Source: Microbacterium sp. Leaf151
GTDB lineage: Bacteria; Actinomycetota; Actinomycetes; Actinomycetales; Microbacteriaceae
Length of the DNA stretch: 64,000 nucleotides
Direction of reading: 5' to 3'
Assembly: GCF_001424225.1 (NCBI RefSeq)
Contig: NZ_LMOR01000003.1
Coordinates: forward strand, 561,006-625,005
Shown: positions 1-8,306 of the stretch, in pieces
Layout: every line of letters starts with the position of its first letter
Numbering within the stretch: the stretch's first letter is position 1
Program-made: the position numbers and the translations under genes
Notes under the pieces: model-generated
What the model saw: the letters and a program-made list of their open reading frames with translations, nothing else
The model's database searches: none
Told to the model about the DNA's origin: nothing

Positions 1-562
1 CGGCCTCCATGACCTCGACGCTGATGTTGTTCAGCGCGCCGTACATGATGACGATCCAGCCACCGGCTCCCGCCCAGAAGGCGATGACGGTGAAAACGAC
101 GGGCAGATTTCCCTCGTTGCCGACGACGTCGACGAAGGTGTTGAAGCCGAGCGCCCTCAGGAGACCGCTCACAGGGCTCACTGTCGGGTCGAGCATGAAC
201 AGCCAGAGCAGCACGCTGGAGGCGCCGGCGAGTGCGCCGGGGATGTAGAAGATGAAACGTGCCGTGGATGAGAGCCACCGCACACGGATCGCATGGACGA
301 TGACGGCGAGGATGACGACGATGACCACCAAGGTGGTCAGCCAGATCGCCACGAAGGCCCCGACGTGTCCCACAGCGGGCAGAAAGCGGAAATCGGTGAC
401 GACGCGCTGGAAGTTCTCGAACCAGACGAAGGCACCGTCGCGGGTGAAGGCGAGAAAGGCGGCGTACAGCGTCGGGATGACGCCGAACGCCAGCAGCAGC
501 ACGACGTAGCCACCGACCATGAGGTAGGCGAACGTCGACTGCGCTTTTCGGAGGGAGAGCAT
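1..562 (-). CDS. Sugar ABC transporter permease, MalF type (partial)
   Basis: The gene runs off the left edge, so only about 187 N-terminal residues are seen. It is an inner-membrane subunit of a carbohydrate importer (binding-protein-dependent permease family). The visible protein has a first membrane span near residues 11-32 (FAYLMVGGYVVLLLAFGVIP) and further spans at AIWLTTLVVIVVILAV and IFYIPGALAGASSVLLWLFM. The start ATG at 562 is chosen because GGAAG lies 7 bases upstream; a GTG at 568 would overlap that site. It follows the solute-binding lipoprotein at 641-2011 by 78 bases, with a strong hairpin between them, so the two form one operon read leftwards. The substrate cannot be told from this fragment. 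Confidence 0.88.
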   Translation of the reverse strand, partial: MLSLRKAQSTFAYLMVGGYVVLLLAFGVIPTLYAAFLAFTRDGAFVWFENFQRVVTDFRFLPAVGHVGAFVAIWLTTLVVIVVILAVIVHAIRVRWLSSTARFIFYIPGALAGASSVLLWLFMLDPTVSPVSGLLRALGFNTFVDVVGNEGNLPVVFTVIAFWAGAGGWIVIMYGALNNISVEVMEA

Positions 563-583
563 GGTCACTTCCGTTCGGGGGAA

Positions 584-621
584 GAGCTGGCCGCAGCGGT
601 GAAGAAAGCTGCGGCCAGCTC
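584..621 (-). promoter_or_regulatory. Intra-operon hairpin between binding protein and permease
   Basis: A perfect 14-base inverted repeat (arms GAGCTGGCCGCAGC and GCTGCGGCCAGCTC, 10-base loop) sits in the 78-base gap between the binding-protein gene and the permease gene. No T-run follows on the transcribed strand. In sugar ABC operons such hairpins often protect the binding-protein mRNA 3' end or cause partial termination, giving excess binding protein over permease. That role is inferred. Confidence 0.7.
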
Positions 622-640
622 AGGGGAGGGGGCGGAGCGG

Positions 641-2011
641 CTATTCGGCGACCGTGTAGCCCTGCACCTGCGCCTGATTGTCCATCTCGGTCTTCCAGGC
701 GTCGCTCACGCTGGCGACGGTGTCGCCTGCGGTGATGGCAGGCAGCACGACCTTGGAGTAGGCGGCCTCGACGCTGAAGCCGGGGTAGCCCCAGTCCTGC
801 CACACCGAACTCGCGGCGGCGGAGATGTTGCCGGTGAAGTCGCCGGTGTAGAAGTTGGATGCCGCCTGCTCGGCCAGCCAGGAGTCCGCTGCCGACTGGT
901 ACGCGGGCAGACCCGACGCCAGTGTCACGGCGTCGTCGGAGCTGGTGACGAACTCGAGGAACGTCTTGACCGCGTCGAGGTTCTTCGAGTGGCTCGAGGC
1001 GTACCAGACGCCGCCGCCGACGTTGCCGGTGACCTTGTCTCCATCCGACCAGGTCAAGGGAGCCCCCACACCGATCGTGCCCGCGGAGTAGCCGAGGCTC
1101 TCGGGATTTTCGAACAGCGCTCCGGAGTACCAGGCCGGACCCGGGATGCCGAGCATCTTGTCCTTGTACTTCGCGACGAAGTCGGTGCCGAAGACGCTGT
1201 CCGTGACGAGCGTGCCATTACCGAGCATGTGGTCGATCAGTTCGGTGACCTTCTCGGAGTTCGGGTCGGAGAAGTTCGAGCTGAAGGTGTCGCCGTCGAC
1301 CTGGAAGATGGGCGCTTCGCCACCCCAGTAGTAGACGTAGGGAGCCTGGAACGAGTCGCCCACCGAGCCGAGAATGTAGCCCGGGTGCTCGGCAGCGACC
1401 TTGTCGCTGAGTTCCTTGTACTGCTCCCAGGTCGTGGGCACGTCGTATCCGAACTGGTCGAACAGCGCCTGGTTGTACCAGAACACGACGGGGGCGAGGT
1501 CGTTGCGGAGGCCGTAGACGGTGTCGTCCACGGTCATGGGGGTGAGTGCGCCGTCGGTGAAGCCGTCGAGGAAGCTCTGATCGAAGAAGCCCTTGTTGAG
1601 GGGAGCGGCGAACGCCTGGACGCCGTTGTTCTCCTTGGATGCCCACGAGGTGTCGTTCTGCTGCGTGGAGAAGACCACGTCGGGCCAGCCCTCGCCCGAC
1701 TGATCGAACAGCGCCACCTTCTGCTGGAACGAGCCCGAGCCGCCGGCGCCACCGTCATAGGTTTCGATGTTCAGCGGGACGTCGGGGTTGGCCGTCTCGA
1801 ATGCCTGCGCGAGAGGCTCACGCGAGGAGTCCACCCACACGGTGATGGCGCCGGAGGTATCTTGATCGGCGGCGGTGAAGCCGTATGCGCTGTCCGCGTC
1901 GCCTCCGCCGGTCGCTCCGGGGCTGCACGCGCTGAGCGCGAGAGCCGACACGACGGCGAGGCCACCGGCCAGGGTGAGACGGCGACGGGCGCCGGGGAAG
2001 TGCTGCGGCAT
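641..2011 (-). CDS. Sugar ABC transporter solute-binding lipoprotein
   Basis: This 456-residue extracellular solute-binding protein (family 1 type) captures a carbohydrate and hands it to the permease encoded downstream. A lipoprotein signal peptide is clear: RRR at residues 9-11, a hydrophobic stretch at 12-26 and the lipobox LSAC ending at C29. The mature part shows family features such as VVFWYNQALFDQFGYDVPTTWEQY and LGIPGPAWYSG. The ATG at 2011 has CAGGAG 7 bases upstream. A perfect 14-base palindrome (CTCATACGTATGAG) lies 53 bases upstream and is a likely operator. The ligand is unknown. Confidence 0.93.
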   Translation of the reverse strand: MPQHFPGARRRLTLAGGLAVVSALALSACSPGATGGGDADSAYGFTAADQDTSGAITVWVDSSREPLAQAFETANPDVPLNIETYDGGAGGSGSFQQKVALFDQSGEGWPDVVFSTQQNDTSWASKENNGVQAFAAPLNKGFFDQSFLDGFTDGALTPMTVDDTVYGLRNDLAPVVFWYNQALFDQFGYDVPTTWEQYKELSDKVAAEHPGYILGSVGDSFQAPYVYYWGGEAPIFQVDGDTFSSNFSDPNSEKVTELIDHMLGNGTLVTDSVFGTDFVAKYKDKMLGIPGPAWYSGALFENPESLGYSAGTIGVGAPLTWSDGDKVTGNVGGGVWYASSHSKNLDAVKTFLEFVTSSDDAVTLASGLPAYQSAADSWLAEQAASNFYTGDFTGNISAAASSVWQDWGYPGFSVEAAYSKVVLPAITAGDTVASVSDAWKTEMDNQAQVQGYTVAE

Positions 2012-2063
2012 TGCTGAACTCCTGTCTTCTTCGACGAGGTCGGGTGACCGGTGTCAAATATAG

Positions 2064-2077
2064 CTCATACGTATGAG
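2064..2077. promoter_or_regulatory. Putative operator palindrome CTCATACGTATGAG
   Basis: A perfect 14-base palindrome with a central CG lies upstream of the sugar-binding-protein gene. The CG-centred symmetry is typical of LacI-family operators, though GntR-type regulators also use such sites. TATATT and TTGACA lie directly beside it on the leftward strand. The regulator is not encoded in this window. Confidence 0.55.
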
Positions 2078-2099
2078 GTTTACCTCGACCGCTCCGTAC

Positions 2100-2255
2100 G
2101 AGGTCGTCCGCGGCATCGCCCGGATGGGCGCTCTCCTGCTCGGCCGCCGGACGTACGACGTCCTCGCGGGGTATCGGCCGCACCACACGACCGGCGTCGA
2201 CGGTGAGATCGGAACCCGTCTCGACGCGATCCCGAACTACGTCGTGTCGCAGCAG
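2100..2255 (+). pseudogene. Remnant of a dihydrofolate reductase/RibD-C-like gene
   Basis: A short reading frame encodes MGALLLGRRTYDVLAGY and, 25 residues later, IPNYVVSQ. These match the core of the dihydrofolate-reductase/RibD C-terminal family (typical MGAxLxGRRTYExxAGYWP and LPKYVVS). The usual N-terminal 35-40 residues and the C-terminal half are missing. The frame is open from 2073 to 2354 but loses any family resemblance after residue 61 and then overlaps the oppositely oriented VOC gene. I read it as a decayed fragment with no likely function. The family assignment is from motif memory only. Confidence 0.55.
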
Positions 2256-2313
2256 CGTCTGACGGCCCGCGGCGCCCCCGGGGTGGGCCGGGCCGCGGAG
2301 GTGCGAGCGCTGC

Positions 2314-2742
2314 TCAGATCCCTTCGGCCCACCCGCCGGGAGCGGCGATGTTGAACATCCACGCGACACCCCACGGGTCGGTCAGTTCACCGTAGAGGTC
2401 TCCCCACACCTGCTTCTCCAGGGGCTGGACGACCTTCGCGCCCTGCTCGACGAACCGATCGTAGAACCCCTGTACGCGATCGAGCTCGTCGCTCATGAAG
2501 GCGGCCTGCGCGCGACTGGTTCCCCAGCCTCCGGCGGGCTCCTGGAACGCGTCCGCGCCCATGACGGTGAACCCGTCGGCACGGAGTTCGGAATGCATGA
2601 CGCCGTCGGCGGGGGCGTCCGTCATACCGAAGTCGGCGAAGGTGCTGATGGTGAGTTCCCCTCCGAACACGGACTGGTACAACGTCATCGCTTCGCGCGC
2701 GGCGCCGGAGAACGAGAGGTACACGACGAGAGAAGTCGACAC
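2314..2742 (-). CDS. VOC family (PhnB/3-demethylubiquinone methyltransferase-like) protein
   Basis: This 142-residue cytoplasmic protein of the vicinal-oxygen-chelate superfamily resembles the PhnB-like group: YLSFSGAAREAMTLYQSVFGGEL at the N-terminus, VMGADAF in the middle and LTDPWGVAWMFN near the end. The reaction is unknown; PhnB-type proteins of this form are usually single-domain and uncharacterised. I use GTG at 2742 because GGAAGG lies 8 bases upstream; the longer frame from 2778 adds twelve residues outside the family pattern. Its 3' end overlaps the DHFR-like remnant on the other strand. Confidence 0.85.
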   Translation of the reverse strand: MSTSLVVYLSFSGAAREAMTLYQSVFGGELTISTFADFGMTDAPADGVMHSELRADGFTVMGADAFQEPAGGWGTSRAQAAFMSDELDRVQGFYDRFVEQGAKVVQPLEKQVWGDLYGELTDPWGVAWMFNIAAPGGWAEGI

Positions 2743-2799
2743 GGGGGCATCCTTCCAGCGGGGACGAATCGCCCTCACCCTAGACCCGGGCCCCTCGCG

Positions 2800-4095
2800 T
2801 CAATAGCGGATCGCGTCGATGACCTTCACACGCACCGCGACGAGCGCGGGAAGAAGACCCGCCAGAGCGCCGACGGCGGTCGCGGCGACGAGGCCGGTGA
2901 TGGCGGCATCCGCGGGGAAGGGCGGGAAGTCGCTGATCATTCCCTGACCGATGAGGTCGCGTACCGCGGGGGACTGCACGACCAGGATCGAGACGATCAC
3001 GCCCACCCCGCCCGCGACCACCGTGGCGACGACGCTCTCCATCATCACCGCGAAGAACACCCGGCTCGCCGTCGCACCGAAGCTCCGGCGGATCCCGATC
3101 TCGCGCACGCGCTGCTTCACCGTGACGAGGGCGATATTCACCAAACCCAGGGCGCCCAGCAGCAGTACCAGAACCGCGATGCCGGTGACGACGGTGCGGG
3201 TGACCGCGAACGGGTCGTCGCCGTACGTCGCCCAGTCCTGCCGGTTGATGTTGACCTCGACGCCGTCGCCGAGGGCTCCGGCGAGGTCGCGCGTGACGAG
3301 CGTGGTCAGCTGGTCGGACAGCTCGGTCGGCACCCACATCTCGTACTGCGTCTGGGGGGCGCCGCCGCCGTACGGATCGACGGGGGCTGCCGCACTCGCT
3401 CCGCGCTCGCCGGCGGCGGCGTCCTGCATCGCGGTCATGTGATCGATGAGCATGAACATCGACGGGGCTGTGTCCCACGTCGATGACGGGGTGACACCGA
3501 CCACGACAGCGCGCACGCCGCCGGACGGGATTCCGGATGCCGAGTCCGGCACTCCCTGTCCGCCCAGTGCGACGACCGGGTGGCTCGACAGCGGCGGTCG
3601 GCCCATCCGGTCCCAGAAGATCTCGTTGACGATGACTTGCGGCGCGAGCTGCTGCGTGTCGAGGGCGGTGAACCACTCGCCCTCGCGCATCTGCACGCGA
3701 TGCATCTCGCCGTACGGCTGGTCCACCGCCTGTGTGCCGACTTCCACGGTCCCGTCGGCGAAGGGCACGAGGTTCGTCGTGTTCTGCAGACGGCTCGCGT
3801 AGGTCACGTCGTAGCGCTCCACGACCGCGGCCCAGGCGGCATCCATCCGCTCGGGATCCAGCGGTTCGCCGCCGCTCGGGAACACGGAGACGACAAGCGT
3901 GGCGGGGCGGCCGGAGCTGCGCTCGCTGAGCTCCTGGTTCGCCTGCTGCACGATCGCCCCGAGGGCGACGACGGTGGTGAGCGAGCACACGGCGACGGCG
4001 ACGCCCACGAGCGAGAGGAGAACACGGGTGCGATGAACCCGCACCTCCTGCCAGGCCTCCAACAGGGCGCCGACGAGGGCTGTCAGGGCGCGCAT
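2800..4095 (-). CDS. ABC exporter permease, MacB/FtsX family
   Basis: This 431-residue membrane subunit has the MacB layout: one N-terminal transmembrane helix (LLSLVGVAVAVCSLTTVVALG, about residues 27-47), a large extracytoplasmic domain (to about residue 300) and three C-terminal helices around IAVLVLLLGALGLVNIALV, ESVVATVVAGGVGVIVSILV and GLVAATAVGALAGLLPALVAV. The motif VKQRVREIGIRRSFGATASRV is the conserved FtsX-like cytoplasmic turn. It overlaps the ATPase gene by one base (TGATG), so the three genes 6052 to 2800 form one operon for a MacAB-like exporter or lipoprotein/peptide transporter. The substrate is unknown. Confidence 0.92.
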   Translation of the reverse strand: MRALTALVGALLEAWQEVRVHRTRVLLSLVGVAVAVCSLTTVVALGAIVQQANQELSERSSGRPATLVVSVFPSGGEPLDPERMDAAWAAVVERYDVTYASRLQNTTNLVPFADGTVEVGTQAVDQPYGEMHRVQMREGEWFTALDTQQLAPQVIVNEIFWDRMGRPPLSSHPVVALGGQGVPDSASGIPSGGVRAVVVGVTPSSTWDTAPSMFMLIDHMTAMQDAAAGERGASAAAPVDPYGGGAPQTQYEMWVPTELSDQLTTLVTRDLAGALGDGVEVNINRQDWATYGDDPFAVTRTVVTGIAVLVLLLGALGLVNIALVTVKQRVREIGIRRSFGATASRVFFAVMMESVVATVVAGGVGVIVSILVVQSPAVRDLIGQGMISDFPPFPADAAITGLVAATAVGALAGLLPALVAVRVKVIDAIRY

Positions 4096-4961
4096 CAGGA
4101 GTCTGTCCGCTCGGTGCTCACGGGTGGCGCGTCGGAAGACGAGGTCGACTGATCGCGCAGACCGAGGCGCTCGAGGGTGGAGTCGGCGTCGGCGTCGGGG
4201 GAATCGGCGGCCCCGCTCCCCTCGGCATCCGGGGTCACCTGGCGCCTGTCGCGGCGCGTGAGCGGTTCGAGGCTCGGATCGTCGACGGGCGTGAGCACGC
4301 CGCGGTCGAGCCGGAAGTGGCGGCGCGCGCGCCGGGCGATCGTGGGGTCGTGCGTGATCGTCACCTGGGCAGCCCCGGTGCGGACGGCCACCTCGTCGAT
4401 GAGCTCCATGACGCTCTGACCGGTGTCGAGGTCGAGGGCACCGGTGGGTTCGTCGGCGAGGATCAGCCGCGGGCCGCGGACGAGCGACCGGGCGATGGCG
4501 ACCCGCTGCTGCTCGCCTCCGGACAGGCGGTCGGGCATGCTGCTGAGACGGTGCCCGAGACCTACGAGCTCGAGCATTTCGGCCGCGATCCTCTTGCGGC
4601 GCCAGAACGTGCGCCCCGTCGAGTACAGCAGCGGCATGGTGACGTTCTCAAGGGCTGTGCGCCCGGGGAGAAGGTTGAACTGCTGGAAGACGAAGCCGAT
4701 GGCGGCACCGCGCAGACGGTCGCGCCTGGCCGCGGAGTACGCCTTCACCGGGCGATCGTCGAAGGTGATCTCGCCGCTCGTGGGCAGATCGAGCAGGCCG
4801 AGCATGTTCAGCAGCGTCGACTTGCCGGAGCCGGAGCGGCCCACGATCGACACGTGGTCGCCGGGCTCGATGGTCAGGTCGACCCCCGAGAGGATCGTCA
4901 GCGCGGGCTGGTCCGGCGGGATCACCGTGCGGGTGACCTCGCTCAGGGTGAGCAGACTCAC
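4095..4961 (-). CDS. ABC exporter ATP-binding protein, MacB/LolD type
   Basis: This 288-residue ATPase energises the adjacent FtsX-type permease. It shows Walker A GRSGSGKST, Q-loop FVFQQFNLL, signature LSGGEQQRVAIA and Walker B LILADEPTGALD, with the ALD tail typical of MacB/LolD-type ATPases. A non-conserved acidic and serine-rich tail of about 60 residues follows the core. The start is the GTG at 4961, which overlaps the stop of the adaptor gene by four bases (GTGA). A much longer frame reaching back to 6224 is rejected because it runs antisense-like through the adaptor gene. Confidence 0.92.
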   Translation of the reverse strand: MSLLTLSEVTRTVIPPDQPALTILSGVDLTIEPGDHVSIVGRSGSGKSTLLNMLGLLDLPTSGEITFDDRPVKAYSAARRDRLRGAAIGFVFQQFNLLPGRTALENVTMPLLYSTGRTFWRRKRIAAEMLELVGLGHRLSSMPDRLSGGEQQRVAIARSLVRGPRLILADEPTGALDLDTGQSVMELIDEVAVRTGAAQVTITHDPTIARRARRHFRLDRGVLTPVDDPSLEPLTRRDRRQVTPDAEGSGAADSPDADADSTLERLGLRDQSTSSSDAPPVSTERTDS

Positions 4962-6052
4962 GACGTGGGGGCCTGTTCGCAGTACATTCCGCCGTCGGGG
5001 TAGACGGTGCATCCGTCGTCGGGCACCGACATCGCGCCCGGGGCGAACTCCAGGATCTCGTCGCCCTCTGCGAGGCCCTCGGTGACCTGCACCTGCGTGC
5101 CGTCGGTGAGGCCGAGGGCGACGGCGCGCTCCTCGGTGGAGCCGTCTGCGGCCGTGACCCACACGGTGCCGCTCTGCGCCGCCCCACGCACGGCGGTCGT
5201 CGGGACGATCAGCACGTTCTCGGCTCGCCCGCCGGCGATCGTCATCTCGGCGGCGAGGCCGGCGAAGGCGGTGACATCGCCCGGGACCGAGCACGTGGCG
5301 GTCGTGCCGGACCCGGCGGCCCCGGTGGCCGTGCCGCCCCCGCCTGCGCTCCCGTCGACGGCGCCGGTGCCGGCGGTGTCGCCGCCGGTGCTGCCGGCCA
5401 GCGGTGTCGTGATGCGCAGGTTGCCGCACGTGAAGGCCGCGGGCCCGCCGGTGATCGTCACGGTCGCCTCGGTGGGGCGATCGAGCAGACGGTACTGCTG
5501 CGACGGCTCGAGCGTGCCCGTCACCGAGAAGGTGGGCGGTGCCACGGTGCCGGTGGTCGCGCCGATCGTGACGTCCTGGTTCGCGATCACCGAGAGCGAG
5601 CTGAGCGTGCCCGCAGCGGGGGCGGTGACCTCCACGTAGCGGAAGATCGCCGGCTTGGGTCTGCCCTCGGCATCCACGCTGTCGGCGGGGTCCCGCTCGA
5701 TCGGCACCTTCACGTCGAAGACCACGTCGCCCTGCGCGACGGTGGCGCCCTGGGCCACGAAGATCTTGTTCACCGTGCCCGCGGCCGTCGACTTCATCGC
5801 GACGGCGGCGTCGGCCGAGACGGTGGCCTTGAGGACGACGTCGTTCGTGATGGTGCCCAGCGACGCAACCGTGCGCGGCTCGACGATCGCGCCCGTGGGC
5901 ACGGCCGGCGAGGCGTCGACCGGGCGGTCGGGGAAGAACGCCAGCTTGACGAGTGCGGCCGCCACGAGGGCGACCAGAAGAATACGCAGAATCGGAAAGA
6001 CCCACGTGCGTGCGATCCCCATGAAACCCCCCGGAACGGAAATCGTCGTCAT
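4958..6052 (-). CDS. Efflux periplasmic-adaptor-like (HlyD/MacA-type) protein
   Basis: This 364-residue adaptor has one N-terminal membrane anchor (VFPILRILLVALVAAALVKLAFF) and an extracytoplasmic part with biotinyl-lipoyl-like halves: VAMKSTAAGTVNKIFVAQGATVAQGDVVFDV, and later VEVTAPAAGTLSSLSVIANQDV. A glycine-rich insert with repeated GG and GT steps interrupts the middle. In MacAB-like systems of Gram-positive bacteria such adaptors work with the FtsX-type permease at the membrane surface. The ATG at 6052 has GGAAGG 6 bases upstream; an internal ATG at 6022 is possible. It is the first gene of the three-gene exporter operon. Confidence 0.88.
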   Translation of the reverse strand: MTTISVPGGFMGIARTWVFPILRILLVALVAAALVKLAFFPDRPVDASPAVPTGAIVEPRTVASLGTITNDVVLKATVSADAAVAMKSTAAGTVNKIFVAQGATVAQGDVVFDVKVPIERDPADSVDAEGRPKPAIFRYVEVTAPAAGTLSSLSVIANQDVTIGATTGTVAPPTFSVTGTLEPSQQYRLLDRPTEATVTITGGPAAFTCGNLRITTPLAGSTGGDTAGTGAVDGSAGGGGTATGAAGSGTTATCSVPGDVTAFAGLAAEMTIAGGRAENVLIVPTTAVRGAAQSGTVWVTAADGSTEERAVALGLTDGTQVQVTEGLAEGDEILEFAPGAMSVPDDGCTVYPDGGMYCEQAPTS

Positions 6053-6214
6053 CGAACGCCTTCCACCCTAGGGGGGAGGGCGCGACGTCCCAGAACGGGG
6101 TGGTCCCGCATCGTCTGTTCCGCGGCGTTTTTCGCCCGCGGGGACGGGGGTATGTCATCCGTTCCGGCGACCGGCGCGCCGCGGCGGGGAGGAGCCGGTG
6201 ATGGTGCGGAACGA

Positions 6215-6262
6215 CGGATGCCACGGCCCCGGCCGTAAGAGGCGGTGGGGTCGTGGCATCCG
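6215..6262 (-). terminator. Hairpin downstream of the amino-acid permease
   Basis: Arms of 16 bases (6215-6230 and 6247-6262) pair with a single G-T wobble around a 16-base loop, just past the permease stop codon. Both arms contain the GGATGCC/GGCATCC heptamer common in this window. It is a probable transcription terminator, though no long T-run follows. Confidence 0.65.
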
Positions 6263-6272
6263 GTGTCCGTCG

Positions 6273-7763
6273 CTACTGCTTCGGGGGACCGACCACGCGC
6301 GGGGCGATGAATTCGCCCGTACCGACACGTGAGTGGCGGCGCGAGTACGCGAAGTAGATGGCGAAGCCGATGGCCAGCCAGATGAGGAAGCGCAGCCACG
6401 TCTCGACCGAGAGGTTGAGCATGAGGTAGGTGCAGATGAGGGCGGAGAGGATCGGCAGCACCGGGCTCCACGGCACGCGGAAGCCGCGCTTGAGGTCGGG
6501 GCGCTTGCGCCGCAGCACGAGCACGCCCACCGAGACCAGCACGAATGCCGAGAGGGTACCGATGTTGACCATCTCCTCGAGCACGCCGATGGGGGTGAAA
6601 CCGGCCACGACCGCGACGATCGCGGTGACGAGGATCGAGATGACCCACGGGGTGCGAAGCCGCGGGTGCACCTTGGCGAGCGCCCCGGGCAGCAGCCGGT
6701 CGCGCGACATCGCGAAGATGATGCGGGTCGCGCCGATCATGAGGGTCAGAACCACCGTCGTCAGACCGGCGACGGCGCCGGCGGCGATGACCGTGGCCAT
6801 CCAGGTCTGGCCGTGGAAGGCGAAGGCGTTCGCCAGAGCCGCCGAGGGGTTCAGCTCGCCGTACGGCACCATGCCGGTGACGACGATCGCGACGGCGCAG
6901 TAGAGGATCGTGCAGATGACGAGCGAGGCGATGATGCCGATCGGCAGGTCGCGCTGGGGGTTCTTGGTCTCTTCCGCAGTGGTCGCGACGACGTCGAAGC
7001 CGATGTAGGCGAAGAACACCAGCGCCGCGCCCGCGAGGATGCCGCCCACGCCGAACGTGGCGGGTTCGAGGCCCGACAGGAACTGCAGCAGCGGCTGGGT
7101 GAGACCGGATGCCGACTCGGTGGGGACCGATTCGGGCACGAACGGGGAGTAATTGGCCGGGTTGATGAACAGGATGCCGGCGATGATGACGAACAGGACG
7201 ATGAACAGCTTCACGGCCACGAGCACGAGGTTGACGCGCAACGATTCCTTGATGCCGAGGGTCATCAGACCGCCGAGCACGAGCACGAGCAGGATCGCGG
7301 GGAGGTCGACCACGCCGCCGTACGAGATCGCCTCCGGCAGCACGATGCCGATCTGCTGCAGGAAGGTACCGAGGTAGGCGCTCCACCCCTGCGCGACGAC
7401 GCTGGCGCCCAGGAACATCTCGAGGATGAGGTCCCATCCGATGATCCACGCGAACAGCTCGCCGAGCGAGGCGTACGAGAACGTGTACGCCGAGCCGGAA
7501 ACGGGCACGGTCGAGGCGAATTCGGCGTAGCACATGGCGGCGAGACCGCACGCGATGGCCGCGATGATGAAGCTGATGACGACGGCGGGTCCGGCGACGT
7601 CGTGGGCGGCGCGGCCGGTCAACGTGAAGATCCCGGCGCCGATGACGACGCCGACGCCGAAGACGGTCAGGTCGACCGCGGTCAGGGACTTCTTGAGTCG
7701 GAACTCCGGTTCGTCGGTGTCTGCGATGGACTGCTCCACCGACTTGGTGCGGAAAAGGCTCAC
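6273..7763 (-). CDS. Amino-acid permease, APC superfamily (cationic amino acid transporter-like)
   Basis: This 496-residue inner-membrane transporter resembles the YfnA/CAT branch of the amino acid-polyamine-organocation superfamily. Key features are the first-helix motif VFGVGVVIGAGIFTLTG and the CAT-like PVSGSAYTFSYASLGELFAWIIGWDLILE, then VVFFAYIGFDVVATTAEETKNPQRDLP. The hydrophobic pattern fits 12-14 helices. It starts at GTG 7763 with AGAGGAAG upstream. The substrate is probably an amino acid, but not determined. An imperfect inverted repeat at 7817-7847 lies in the intergenic region shared with the divergent lsr2 gene. Confidence 0.92.
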   Translation of the reverse strand: MSLFRTKSVEQSIADTDEPEFRLKKSLTAVDLTVFGVGVVIGAGIFTLTGRAAHDVAGPAVVISFIIAAIACGLAAMCYAEFASTVPVSGSAYTFSYASLGELFAWIIGWDLILEMFLGASVVAQGWSAYLGTFLQQIGIVLPEAISYGGVVDLPAILLVLVLGGLMTLGIKESLRVNLVLVAVKLFIVLFVIIAGILFINPANYSPFVPESVPTESASGLTQPLLQFLSGLEPATFGVGGILAGAALVFFAYIGFDVVATTAEETKNPQRDLPIGIIASLVICTILYCAVAIVVTGMVPYGELNPSAALANAFAFHGQTWMATVIAAGAVAGLTTVVLTLMIGATRIIFAMSRDRLLPGALAKVHPRLRTPWVISILVTAIVAVVAGFTPIGVLEEMVNIGTLSAFVLVSVGVLVLRRKRPDLKRGFRVPWSPVLPILSALICTYLMLNLSVETWLRFLIWLAIGFAIYFAYSRRHSRVGTGEFIAPRVVGPPKQ

Positions 7764-7816
7764 GCTGTGCTTCCTCTGTCTCAGGCGATGTCCAGGGAGC
7801 GGACACCACCCACGGA

Positions 7817-7847
7817 GGATAGTCCCATCCGTGCCCGCTGACTATCC
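7817..7847. promoter_or_regulatory. Inverted repeat GGATAGTC...GACTATCC between permease and lsr2
   Basis: Eight-base arms (7817-7824 and 7840-7847) separated by 15 bases lie in the 167-base divergent intergenic region. The outer bases CACGG/CCGTG extend the symmetry with one bulge. It could be an operator for the permease or a 5' leader hairpin. No regulator is assigned. Confidence 0.4.
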
Positions 7848-7930
7848 GTGCGCGGACGGGCGGCGTGCATGATGACACGGAATTGCGATGTGAGGTAAAT
7901 CAATTCTCGCGGGTGTAATCTTTACGCATT

Positions 7931-8278
7931 ATGGCTATGAAGCACATCACGCACCTCGTCGATGACCTCGACGGTACCGTCCTCGAAGACGGACAGGGAA
8001 AGCAGCTCACTTTTTCGGTTGAGGGTCGAGCGTATGAGATCGACCTTTCCGACCGCAATGCCGACAAATTCTATTCGGCGATCGCCCCCTTCGTGGATGC
8101 CGCACGCTCGGTCTCGCGTGGCAACACCGCGGCGCGTCGCGGGCGTCCGGCCCGCCGGTCGAACGACGTGGACCTCGGCGCCGTGCGCGAGTGGGCGCGC
8201 GCCAACGGGCACACCGTGAGCGACCGCGGCCGCGTGCCCGCGACGATCCTCGACGCCTACACCGAAGCGACGTCCTGA
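7931..8278 (+). CDS. lsr2: Lsr2-family nucleoid-associated protein
   Basis: This 115-residue protein belongs to the actinobacterial Lsr2 family, which binds AT-rich DNA, bridges it and silences transferred genes. The N-terminal dimerisation domain is typical ([21 protein letters not shown], then [19 protein letters not shown]). The C-terminal DNA-binding domain carries the family's RGRPAR-type hook followed by [26 protein letters not shown]. No Shine-Dalgarno is seen. TAATCT ends 9 bases before the ATG, so the transcript is leaderless or nearly so. A second paralogue lies 1.2 kb downstream at 9143. Confidence 0.95.
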   Translation: MAMKHITHLVDDLDGTVLEDGQGKQLTFSVEGRAYEIDLSDRNADKFYSAIAPFVDAARSVSRGNTAARRGRPARRSNDVDLGAVREWARANGHTVSDRGRVPATILDAYTEATS

Positions 8279-8306
8279 TCGTTCGTCGAGGCGGCGGAGC
8301 GCAGGC

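Noticed and set aside
293-2017. A 574-codon plus-strand frame
   Set aside because: It is antisense to the permease and binding-protein genes; the minus-strand product has a lipobox and family motifs.
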